Source: a virus. Taken from it: DNA of 25,498 nucleotides. How positions within the stretch are numbered: the first letter of the stretch is position 1; every line of letters begins with the position of its first letter. Positions 1 to 5,888 of the stretch are shown here, in pieces. The position numbers were made by a program, and so were the translations under genes. The DNA lies in IMG/VR virus record IMGVR_UViG_3300034107_000924, positions 1-25,498 of that record; one strand, 5' to 3'. The notes beneath the pieces are model-generated. The model did no database searches. It saw only the letters and a list, made by a program, of their open reading frames with translations, and had not been told where the DNA came from.

Positions 1-59
1 TACTGCATTTTCCGCTAACTCTCCCAAACCAAACCGAACCAAACCAAACCAAGTAACGA
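1..59 (+). promoter_or_regulatory. A/C-rich repeat leader of first gene
   Basis: The bases directly before the first start codon are built from a 5-base AAACC unit repeated about five times (roughly positions 27-51, one copy altered). There is no purine-rich Shine-Dalgarno sequence before the ATG at 60. The same style, a G-poor unstructured leader ending in a bare ATG, recurs before the genes at 1171, 1939, 2561, 3194 and 4280. I infer a 5' untranslated leader; no clear promoter boxes are visible and the region may start inside a longer leader. Confidence 0.4.
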
Positions 60-812
60 ATGAAACTGTCAGAAAAAAAAGGCGGGGACTTTACCCCGCA
101 CCCGGAAACCGAAGGCACCTGCAAGGGGGTGATCGTGGATGTGACACCGACCAAGAAGGTGCAGAGCGAATACGGCGAGCGCGAGGTGTTCCGCCTGGTC
201 TACGAGACCGAAATCGAGGACGACGAGGGCAAGCGCTTCTGCATCTGGAGCCGTCCCTACACGCCGTCGCTCAATGAGAAGGCGAACTTCCGCAAGGACG
301 TGAAGAAGATCATGGGCCGCGATCTGACGGCGGCGGAGTTGAATGAATTCGACTGCGAAGGGCTGATGGGGATGGGCGTGAAGCTCATCGTGCAGCATGA
401 GGAGGGCAAGGACGGCAAGACCTACGCGGTGATCAGCTTCATCGGTCCGGACAAGGACAAGACGACGCTGAAGCCGTCCGGGAAATATACCCGGGTGAAG
501 GACAGGCCGGAGAAGGACGGCGCGGCCGGTGGTGACCAGGCGGGCTACCGCAAAGCTCCGGCGGCGACCGAGGACGAAGGCCGAGCCGATTGGCAAAAGT
601 GCAAAGTCCACATTGGCAAGCATGCCGGCGTCGACCTGGGCGACCTCGATGAGGAGGCGGTCGGTGCGCTGATCGAGAAGTGGCTGCCGGTGCACCAGGC
701 GAACGCGAAACCGAAGGCCGACGACAAGCGGCTGGCTGCCGCGCTGAAAGAGGTGGGCGAGCTGCTGGGCCTGATTAAAGAGCCGGAAGCGGCGGCGGCT
801 GCCGACTACTGA
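60..812 (+). CDS. Putative phage ssDNA-binding protein with ExoX-like C-terminal motif
   Basis: A 250-residue protein. Residues about 8-130 form a beta-rich domain (GDFTPHPETEGTCKGVIVDV near the start, later a VKLIVQH and YAVISFI strand pair) whose layout resembles OB-fold single-strand DNA-binding proteins of phage recombination modules. Residues about 178-212 carry a separate motif, DWQKCKVHIGKHAG followed by DLGDLDEE and a WLP end, which matches the small domain found at the C-terminus of exonuclease-X-like proteins (pattern: W, then FGKHKG, then L..L). A charged linker, about 140-177, joins the two. It opens the early region, ahead of a RAMP-like gene and of the resolvase and helicase, which fits a DNA-recombination role. 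Seen: the two-part architecture. Inferred: DNA binding. The exact family is uncertain. Confidence 0.55.
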   Translation: MKLSEKKGGDFTPHPETEGTCKGVIVDVTPTKKVQSEYGEREVFRLVYETEIEDDEGKRFCIWSRPYTPSLNEKANFRKDVKKIMGRDLTAAELNEFDCEGLMGMGVKLIVQHEEGKDGKTYAVISFIGPDKDKTTLKPSGKYTRVKDRPEKDGAAGGDQAGYRKAPAATEDEGRADWQKCKVHIGKHAGVDLGDLDEEAVGALIEKWLPVHQANAKPKADDKRLAAALKEVGELLGLIKEPEAAAAADY

Positions 813-1170
813 TTTCAATGGCCGACCTGCTGGGAGATCCCGGCGGGAGTCGACCCGGCCACCCTTCTGAATCGCCTCCCACTGCCACGCGGTGGGGGGC
901 TTTCTGGGCGAGGGGCGGCGCCTGCAACGGCTCGCTCATGATAAAGCGCACTACGGCCGCCCCTCACAACACCCCACGACACATCACACCACGACACAGC
1001 ACCACACGCCACTTCACATCACAACACTTCACAACACAACACGACACGACACGCCATTCCTTTTCCGTCACACCACTTCACGCCACGACACATCACGACA
1101 CGACACGCCACGTTACGCCACAACTCAACACAACATCCCATTTCCCAATCTCCAACACGCAACCAACAAT
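813..1170 (+). promoter_or_regulatory. Long G-poor repeat leader of the RAMP-like gene
   Basis: This 358-base stretch holds no convincing gene. The first part (813-955) is ordinary GC-rich sequence with a terminator-like hairpin at 874-900. From about 960 to 1170 the + strand is almost free of G outside short CACGACAC and CACGCCAC units, so it is an A/C/T simple-repeat tract. It contains the 19-base block at 1049-1067 and the 19-base block at 1127-1145, both repeated exactly in the next leader (1838-1856 and 1911-1929). It ends in CAACCAACAAT directly before the ATG at 1171, without a ribosome-binding site. Open frames through it give His/Thr-rich peptides and are artefacts of the scarcity of stop codons. 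Function unknown. Confidence 0.5.
874..900 (+). terminator. Possible hairpin terminator after first gene
   Basis: A 9-base left arm (874-882, GCCTCCCAC) pairs with the right arm (892-900, GTGGGGGGC) with one T-G wobble across a 9-base loop, and only three T residues follow. The stem is strong and GC-rich but the T tract is short, so termination would be partial. It sits 60 bases after the stop codon of the first gene and before the G-poor leader, a sensible place to end one transcript before the next. Confidence 0.35.
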
Positions 1171-1746
1171 ATGAAAAAAGCAACCGTAACCCTATCCTCC
1201 GCCAGCCCTTACTCACAGTCGCGCCTCTACAGCGCGGAGGTGCCGAAGCTGGAGAAGGAATCCTCCGGCGACTATGACGCCCGCAACTGGCGCGAGCACC
1301 AGCACTACAACAAGAAGACCGGCGAGGTGTATATTCCGCCGATGGCGCTCAAGAATGCGCTGATGGAATGCGCCCAATACCTCGGTGAGAAAATCCCCGG
1401 CAAGGGCAACGCCACCTGGACCAAGCATTTCACCGCCGGGCTGCTGGTCACCGACCCGATCATGCTGGGCGTGACCAAGGACGAAACCGAGGGCGAGACC
1501 TTCATGTGCCATGCGGACGGCAAGCGCAGCAGTGGCACCCGGGTGCCGCGCAAGTTCCCGGTGATCCACGAATGGGAAGCGACGGCGGTATTCTATATCC
1601 TGGACGAGTCGATCACCAAGGACGTGTTCACCCGCTACTTGGAAGAGGCTGGCAAGTTCATCGGCGTCGGCCGCTTCCGGCCACGCAACGGCGGTTTCTA
1701 TGGCCGCTTCCACGTCGGTGATGATCTGACCTGGGAGGACGCATGA
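1171..1746 (+). CDS. RAMP-like conserved phage protein
   Basis: A 191-residue protein. I chose the ATG at 1171, at the end of the repeat leader, because homology-like sequence begins there (MKKATVTLSSASPYSQSR) while upstream translation is repetitive His/Thr junk. Visible landmarks: an N-terminal beta strand ending in SPYSQSR; VYIPPMALKNAL at residues 53-64, then a helix; KIPGKGNATWTKHF at about 74-87; and a C-terminal glycine-rich element, GKFIGVGRFRPRNGGFYGRF, at about 161-180. The spacing of an N-terminal strand, an 'IPxxxLKxAL' helix and a C-terminal Gly-rich basic loop recalls RAMP-fold proteins (Cas7, Cmr4, Csm3 types), but there is no CRISPR array or cas gene here. Proteins like this occur in phage early regions, function unknown. 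RNA or ssDNA binding is inference only. Confidence 0.6.
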   Translation: MKKATVTLSSASPYSQSRLYSAEVPKLEKESSGDYDARNWREHQHYNKKTGEVYIPPMALKNALMECAQYLGEKIPGKGNATWTKHFTAGLLVTDPIMLGVTKDETEGETFMCHADGKRSSGTRVPRKFPVIHEWEATAVFYILDESITKDVFTRYLEEAGKFIGVGRFRPRNGGFYGRFHVGDDLTWEDA

Positions 1747-1938
1747 TTGCACGGGGGCCGCGCATCCGACACGCGGAAGATTTCACGACACGGCACAACA
1801 CGCCACTGCACATCACCGCACTTCACGACACCACACAACACGCCATTCCTTTTCCGACACGACACCCCACCTCACCGCACCGCACGCCACTCCACGCCAC
1901 AGCACAACACAACACAACATCCCATTTCCAACAACAAT
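1747..1938 (+). promoter_or_regulatory. Second copy of the G-poor repeat leader
   Basis: This 192-base intergenic stretch repeats the design of the preceding leader: A/C-rich units such as CACGACAC, CACAACAC and ACGCCAC, the exact 19-base blocks at 1838-1856 and 1911-1929, and an ending ACAACAAT just before the ATG at 1939. G is rare from about 1785 on. No Shine-Dalgarno sequence precedes the start. The two leaders are clearly related to each other, so the segment looks duplicated. Confidence 0.5.
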
Positions 1939-2466
1939 ATGACCGACACCATGCAATCCAACCTCGCCATCAATCCCACCTCCTTCATCGGCCGCACGCT
2001 GGCCGAAACCGAACTGCTGATCAAGCACCTGCAAGCCGCTGAAATCGGCCAGGTGATCACCTATGGCGAAATGAAAAACGTCTGCAAGGAAGACGTGCAA
2101 GTTCGCAACACGATCCTGGCCACTGCCCGCAAGGCGCTGCTCAAGCCGCCGTTCCGGATGGTGTTCGGGACCATCGTCGGGGTGGGGATCCGGCGGCTGT
2201 CCGATGAGGAGATTCCGGACGTGGGGGTCGCTGCGGTGAAGCGCTCACGCAACATCGCCCGCAAGGGCCACCACTCGTTGCAGTGCGCAGACCTGGCGAA
2301 GATGACCCCGGAAACCAAGATCCGCCACGTCACCACCGCCACCATCCTCGGGCTGTTCCAAGGTGCGGGCTCGCGCAAGGTGCGGGCCTTGGCCGAACAG
2401 AGCGCGAGGGTTGAGAACGGCACACTCAAGATCGGGGACATGGCCAGCCTGTTCTCCGGCAAATAA
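1939..2466 (+). CDS. Conserved phage protein with winged-helix-like N-terminus
   Basis: A 175-residue protein, start placed at the ATG directly after the repeat leader; a second ATG four codons later is possible. Residues about 25-80 (LLIKHLQAAEIGQVITYGEM, then DVQVRNTILATARKAL, then FRMVFGTIVGVGIRRLSD) have the helix-helix-helix-hairpin order expected for a winged-helix DNA-binding fold. The C-terminal half (about 85-165) is helical and basic (KRSRNIARKGHHSL, SRKVRALAEQSAR). It has no catalytic motif that I can recognise. Its position between two unknown early genes and shared leader type suggest co-regulation with its neighbours. A DNA-binding or regulatory role is inferred from the fold pattern only. 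Confidence 0.55.
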   Translation: MTDTMQSNLAINPTSFIGRTLAETELLIKHLQAAEIGQVITYGEMKNVCKEDVQVRNTILATARKALLKPPFRMVFGTIVGVGIRRLSDEEIPDVGVAAVKRSRNIARKGHHSLQCADLAKMTPETKIRHVTTATILGLFQGAGSRKVRALAEQSARVENGTLKIGDMASLFSGK

Positions 2467-2560
2467 TTTTCCAGCGCATCACAACACCCCACGACACAAC
2501 ACGACACAACACGCCACGACACATCACGCCACCACTCAACACAACATTCCTTCCCACCCC
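2467..2560 (+). promoter_or_regulatory. Third G-poor repeat leader
   Basis: A 94-base stretch between two genes. After about 12 ordinary bases it consists of CACAACAC, CACGACAC and CACGCCAC units and ends CTCAACACAACATTCCTTCCCA then CCCC before the ATG at 2561. It is a shorter relative of the leaders at 960-1170 and 1785-1938, sharing the ACTCAACACAACAT block with the first. No ribosome-binding site is visible. Confidence 0.45.
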
Positions 2561-2998
2561 ATGCCGACCATTGCTGAAATCATCGCCGCGCGCCAAGCGG
2601 CTGCCGCGTCACCTGCCCCGGCCGGTGCGACATGTCGCACCCCGAAGGAATCCATCGCGCAGCGGCTCGAGGCCAGCGAGGCCATCGACCGGATCGACCC
2701 GCCGGGAAAGTTTGCGGCCCGGAAATCCGCCGGGCTGATTCTGAGCCAGGAGATGCCGCTCTCGGCCGCCGAGGTGGCGCAGAAGGCGCACTACGCCAAC
2801 CAGCGGATGGAGGTGCCCAGCGGGGTGACACAACCGTCGAACGACCAGCCGATGTGCGTGGTGCTCGAGGGGCAGACGGTGTGGCTGTGCATGCCCTGCG
2901 AGGATCCCACCACTCCGCCGATCAAAGTGCTGCGGCTGCCGCTGACGGTGTGGCCGCATCCGGCCGCCCAACCCCTGCCGGAGGGCGAGCCGTTTTAA
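2561..2998 (+). CDS. Hypothetical phage protein
   Basis: A 145-residue protein starting MPTIAEIIAARQAAAAS at the first ATG after the third repeat leader. Residues about 1-60 are Ala-rich and helical (IAQRLEASEAIDRIDPPGKF). The C-terminal part (about 95-140) contains short beta-type segments, CVVLEGQTVWLCMPCEDP and IKVLRLPLTVWP, and ends in a Pro-rich tail. There is a CMPC pair but not a full zinc site. I do not recognise a family. The stop codon lies two bases before the GTG of the next small gene, so the two are translationally linked. Confidence 0.6.
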   Translation: MPTIAEIIAARQAAAASPAPAGATCRTPKESIAQRLEASEAIDRIDPPGKFAARKSAGLILSQEMPLSAAEVAQKAHYANQRMEVPSGVTQPSNDQPMCVVLEGQTVWLCMPCEDPTTPPIKVLRLPLTVWPHPAAQPLPEGEPF

Positions 2999-3000
2999 GC

Positions 3001-3168
3001 GTGCGCCAGGTGCTCATCGAGCGTGCCCGCAAGCTGCGCGAGGAACCGGTGCCGGCGGGATGCTGCGCCCGGTGCTTCGCCCGCCACTGCCGAGGCCTCT
3101 ACACCGACCACTGCGTCTGCACCGGCGACATCGACTTGGCCCGCAAAGACTTTTTTTTGAGATACTGA
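3001..3168 (+). CDS. Small Cys-rich, probably zinc-binding protein
   Basis: A 55-residue protein with a GTG start two bases after the previous stop codon, a typical coupled arrangement. The N-terminal 18 residues are basic and helical (RQVLIERARKLREEP); then come five cysteines in CCARC, HC and CVC groups plus a histidine pair region (residues about 21-40), enough to bind one zinc ion. The sequence ends DIDLARKDFFLRY. No known family is recognised. The choice of start rests on the tight spacing, because the same frame is open much further upstream. Small Cys-rich proteins of this kind in phage early regions often bind host proteins or nucleic acids, which is inference here. Confidence 0.55.
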   Translation: MRQVLIERARKLREEPVPAGCCARCFARHCRGLYTDHCVCTGDIDLARKDFFLRY

Positions 3169-3193
3169 ACCAACCCACAAAACCACAATTAGC

Positions 3194-3958
3194 ATGAGCA
3201 ACATCACTAGCATTGACGAAACCACCGCCCTGATCCTCGCCGGTGAGGGCTATCAACTGACCATCGCCCCGGAAGCGGAGCAGAGAAAGGCGGTGCTGCT
3301 CGAGCAGGCCACCAACGTGCTCTTGGTCACCAGCAACGACGAGAGCGCCGACGCGCAAGTCGTCTCCCGCCGCCTGGCGCAAATGCGCATCGAGGTCGAG
3401 AAGAGCCGCAAGCTGGTCAAGGAGCCGGTGAACCGGATCGGCAAGCTGATCGACCAGGCAGCGAAGGACTTCCTGCTGGAGATCGAGGGGGAGGAAAAGC
3501 GGATCACCAGGCTGGTGGGCGCGCATGCCACCGAGGTGGCGCGGATCCAACAGGAAAAGCTGCGCGAGGAACACCGGGCGTTTGAGGAGGCGCGGCTGGC
3601 GCGTGAGGCGGCTGCGGTGGCGGCTCTTGAATCTGACAGAACCGGCAAGGTTTCCGACATCGTCGCCGCCAAGCAGGCGGAGAAGGAGCGGCAGGAGGCG
3701 CTGGCAGCCCGGATGGAGGCCAGCGCCGAGGTGGCGGAAACCAAGGTGGCGGAGGGGGTGCGCTTCGCCTGGGACTTCGAGGTGGTGGACATCGGCCAGG
3801 TGTATCGCGCGGCCCCGGATTTCATCGCGATGGAGATCAAGCGCGCGGCGGTGCTGGCGTGGTTCCGGACGATGGAGGCGGAGGGCATGGACGTGGCCGC
3901 CAATGCCGCGGTGCTCGGGATCCAGGCGAGCAAGAAGGCCGTCGTTTCGAGCCGCTGA
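3194..3958 (+). CDS. Coiled-coil phage early protein
   Basis: A 254-residue protein with its ATG after a short A/C-rich leader (3169-3193). Residues about 25-110 contain VEKSRKLVKEPVNRIGKLID, the pattern of phage proteins in which a helix pair of K/E-rich heptads is followed by a long coiled coil. Residues about 95-190 are almost entirely charged helix (EEKRITRLVGAHATEVARIQ, then QQEKLREEHRAFEEARLARE). The last 60 residues form a compact domain (VRFAWDFEVVDIGQVYRAAP, then a helix, AVLAWFRTMEAEG). The arrangement resembles DUF1351-like early phage proteins that are found with recombination genes. The actual function is unknown; scaffolding of a recombination complex is a guess. Confidence 0.6.
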   Translation: MSNITSIDETTALILAGEGYQLTIAPEAEQRKAVLLEQATNVLLVTSNDESADAQVVSRRLAQMRIEVEKSRKLVKEPVNRIGKLIDQAAKDFLLEIEGEEKRITRLVGAHATEVARIQQEKLREEHRAFEEARLAREAAAVAALESDRTGKVSDIVAAKQAEKERQEALAARMEASAEVAETKVAEGVRFAWDFEVVDIGQVYRAAPDFIAMEIKRAAVLAWFRTMEAEGMDVAANAAVLGIQASKKAVVSSR

Positions 3959-4059
3959 AACAACTCTTCCTGCCGGGGGTGGAACGGATGCGCGAGCCGG
4001 AACGTAGCGCGCCCTCTGCCCCCGGTGGGGAACTCACCAACAACTGTGACCCACTCAAC

Positions 4060-4242
4060 ATGATTGCCGACCCAGAACGCTTGATGATCGAATCCCAAAT
4101 CGACCTGTTTACCATTTTAGAAAAGCAACTCGATTCCAAGCAACGCATCGCCGCCGTGCGCACGATCATTGCCAATATTGATGAAGAAGGCGTGATCGTC
4201 GAAATCCGGCAACTTGTCGGTAGCAGTCGATATGACGACTGA
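4060..4242 (+). CDS. Small hypothetical protein
   Basis: A 60-residue protein, MIADPERLMIESQIDLFTIL and onward, mostly alpha-helical and acidic with no Cys. I chose the ATG at 4060 because it follows an A/C-rich stretch (ACTCACCAACAACTG...) like other starts here; an in-frame ATG at 3988 would add 24 residues of low-complexity sequence. Base composition is more AT-rich than the neighbouring genes. No family recognised. Confidence 0.5.
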   Translation: MIADPERLMIESQIDLFTILEKQLDSKQRIAAVRTIIANIDEEGVIVEIRQLVGSSRYDD

Positions 4243-4279
4243 CCCCTTTTGCTATTAACTAACTGAACGAACTGAACCA

Positions 4280-4921
4280 ATGAGTAAAACCACTATCAAC
4301 CACAGCCGACTCAAGGAGTTCTGTGATACCATCGTCATGCAAGCCCGCGAGGTGCTTTACGAACGCGAGGAGGACATCCTCAAGGCGTGGCACGAGAACA
4401 TCGAGGAGGCCCAACAGAGCGAGAAGAAATTCCCGCCGTTGAAGCTGGCCCTGGGCGCAACCGTGAATCTGGAGGAGGGCACCATCGAGACCACCCTGCG
4501 CTTCACCGCCGTCTATCAATCGAGCATCTCGGCGGAACTGCCGGATCCGAATCAACCGGAACTGCCAGGGGTGGAAAAGGCCGTGAAGAAGTTCCACGAG
4601 GAGATGAAGAAGAGCGGGGCCAGCGTTTCCATCGAGGTGGTGGGCGAAACCGTTTATGACTCCAGCGAGGACGACGCAGAAGCTCTGGAATCGGCGATGG
4701 ACTTCGAGACCAACTCGGTGCTCGACCGGCTGCCTGCGCTGAAACATCCGCTCAAGAAGTCGGCGCAGTTGGCACATATCTCGGCACGCTACGGCCTGGC
4801 AGGATTGAACCGCATGCACGAACTCGCTTTCGAGCGCGAGGGCTATTGCCAGAAGTCAATCGCCCGCATCGAGCAGGCCATCGACGAACTCGCCCAACCG
4901 GAGGAATCGGCAGATTACTAA
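4280..4921 (+). CDS. Hypothetical phage protein
   Basis: A 213-residue protein. It begins after a leader (4243-4279) that contains the direct repeat AACTAACTGAACGAACTGAACC, an A/C-rich tract without a ribosome-binding site. Residues about 1-60 are helical (LKEFCDTIVMQAREVLYERE), 60-100 form strands (LKLALGATVNLEEGTIETTL), 110-135 are charged, and the C-terminal 80 residues are helical (LDRLPALKHPLKKSAQLAHI). No catalytic motif is visible and I do not recognise the family. It is separated from the next gene by three bases. Confidence 0.6.
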   Translation: MSKTTINHSRLKEFCDTIVMQAREVLYEREEDILKAWHENIEEAQQSEKKFPPLKLALGATVNLEEGTIETTLRFTAVYQSSISAELPDPNQPELPGVEKAVKKFHEEMKKSGASVSIEVVGETVYDSSEDDAEALESAMDFETNSVLDRLPALKHPLKKSAQLAHISARYGLAGLNRMHELAFEREGYCQKSIARIEQAIDELAQPEESADY

Positions 4922-4924
4922 ATC

Positions 4925-5191
4925 ATGTTCATATTCACAGACACGGCGGATGACATCCGCATGCCAACACCCGAAGAGGATGCAGCCTATGCCGCCGAGG
5001 GTGCGGAAATCAAAGCCGACGCCGAGGCGTTGCTGGCGACGGTGCGCCACCTGCTGACCGGCCCGGAGATCGACATGCTCGAGGACGCGGTCGGCGAGGA
5101 TGCTTCCATCGACCTGGGGCTGCTGGACTCGCTGCGGATCCAGTTCTACGCCCAGATCTGCAACTTCAAAGACGGGAGGACCCACCCATGA
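4925..5191 (+). CDS. Small acidic hypothetical protein
   Basis: An 88-residue acidic protein (MFIFTDTADDIRMPTPEEDA, then helices AEGAEIKADAEALLATVRHL and EIDMLEDAVGED). It starts three bases after the preceding stop and overlaps the next gene by four bases (ATGA at 5188-5191). Function unknown; the coupling makes it the first gene of the compact run that leads to the resolvase and helicase. Confidence 0.55.
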   Translation: MFIFTDTADDIRMPTPEEDAAYAAEGAEIKADAEALLATVRHLLTGPEIDMLEDAVGEDASIDLGLLDSLRIQFYAQICNFKDGRTHP

Positions 5192-5412
5192 GCGCTTACC
5201 AAGTCTTGGAACGCTACCGGGTGATCAAGGGCGGATCCAGCCATCGCTGGCGCGCGGGCGACATCTGGGAGGTGATTCAATACCCCGCCGATGTGGAACG
5301 CGGGGACACCGAACTTTGCCGCAACCGGACCAGCATCCTCAACGGCCGGAGCCTTGCCCGCCAAATGGTCAGGCACGGGCATTTCCAGAAAATCGAGGAG
5401 GTGGCACCATGA
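5188..5412 (+). CDS. Small hypothetical protein, coupled to resolvase
   Basis: A 74-residue basic protein (MSAYQVLERYRVIKGGSSHR, then WRAGDIWEVIQYPADVERGD). It starts in an ATGA overlap and has a good ribosome-binding site (GGGAGG at 5174-5179). A second ATGA overlap at 5409-5412 links it to the RusA gene. The short beta-rich N-terminus with a WRAGDIWEV strand is reminiscent of small SH3-like domains, but I cannot assign a family. Confidence 0.6.
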   Translation: MSAYQVLERYRVIKGGSSHRWRAGDIWEVIQYPADVERGDTELCRNRTSILNGRSLARQMVRHGHFQKIEEVAP

Positions 5413-5888
5413 AGCCGGGCTGGGAGGTGGTCTTGCAACGGGTCCACCTGCACACGCTCCGCGCCAATGGCATGCCGAAAGGCCAGCCACGGCCGCGGGC
5501 ATTTTCCCGCGGTGGCAAGGCGGCGGTCTATGACCCGGGCACGGCGGAGGGCTGGAAATCGTGCGTGGCGGTGGCGGCGGCGGCGTTGGAGGGAGCGTGC
5601 ATTCATGCGCCGCTCTCGGTGACGCTGACGTTCTACCTGCCACGGCCGAAGAACCACTACCGCACCAACGGCATGCTCAAGCCGACGTCGCCGGTCTACA
5701 TGCACGACAGCAAACCGGACGCCGACAACCTGGCAAAAGCGGTGCTGGATGCGCTGACCAACATCCGCGCCTGGCTTGATGACGACCAGGTGTGCGAGCT
5801 GGTCATAAGGAAATACTGGGAGCAACCGCGCACCCACGCGCCAGGATGCGTGATCCGGATCGACGAGCTGCAGGAGGTGGAGCTGTGA
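5409..5888 (+). CDS. RusA-family Holliday junction resolvase
   Basis: A 159-residue protein; typical RusA proteins are about 120-140 residues. It resolves Holliday junctions formed by replication or recombination of the phage genome by cutting symmetrically near the crossover. The catalytic signature is at residues 100-137: DSKPDADNLAKAVLDAL followed by AWLDDDQVCELVIRKYW. This gives the metal-binding acidic residues D104, D106 and the DDD at 124-126, and the basic K135. A short N-terminal extension precedes a strand VTLTFYLPRPKNH. Start at the ATG in the ATGA overlap with the preceding gene. Its stop overlaps the helicase GTG start by 4 bases, and the helicase and resolvase are likely made from one transcript. 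Confidence 0.9.
   Translation: MKPGWEVVLQRVHLHTLRANGMPKGQPRPRAFSRGGKAAVYDPGTAEGWKSCVAVAAAALEGACIHAPLSVTLTFYLPRPKNHYRTNGMLKPTSPVYMHDSKPDADNLAKAVLDALTNIRAWLDDDQVCELVIRKYWEQPRTHAPGCVIRIDELQEVEL

Noticed and set aside
892-1170. N-terminal extension of the RAMP-like gene
   Set aside because: The frame stays open through the leader only because the tract lacks stop codons; family-like sequence begins at 1171.
818-1174. 118-residue open frame through the first repeat leader
   Set aside because: Its translation is His/Thr/Arg repeats produced by the G-poor tract; there is no codon-like pattern, and the following gene has a better start at 1171.
1743-2042. 99-residue open frame overlapping the second leader
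   Set aside because: Repetitive His/Thr-rich peptide that overlaps the well-supported gene at 1939 in another frame.
960-2560. CRISPR array from the repeated CACGACAC units
   Set aside because: Units are irregular, 6-9 bases, without constant repeats and unique spacers, and no cas genes are nearby.
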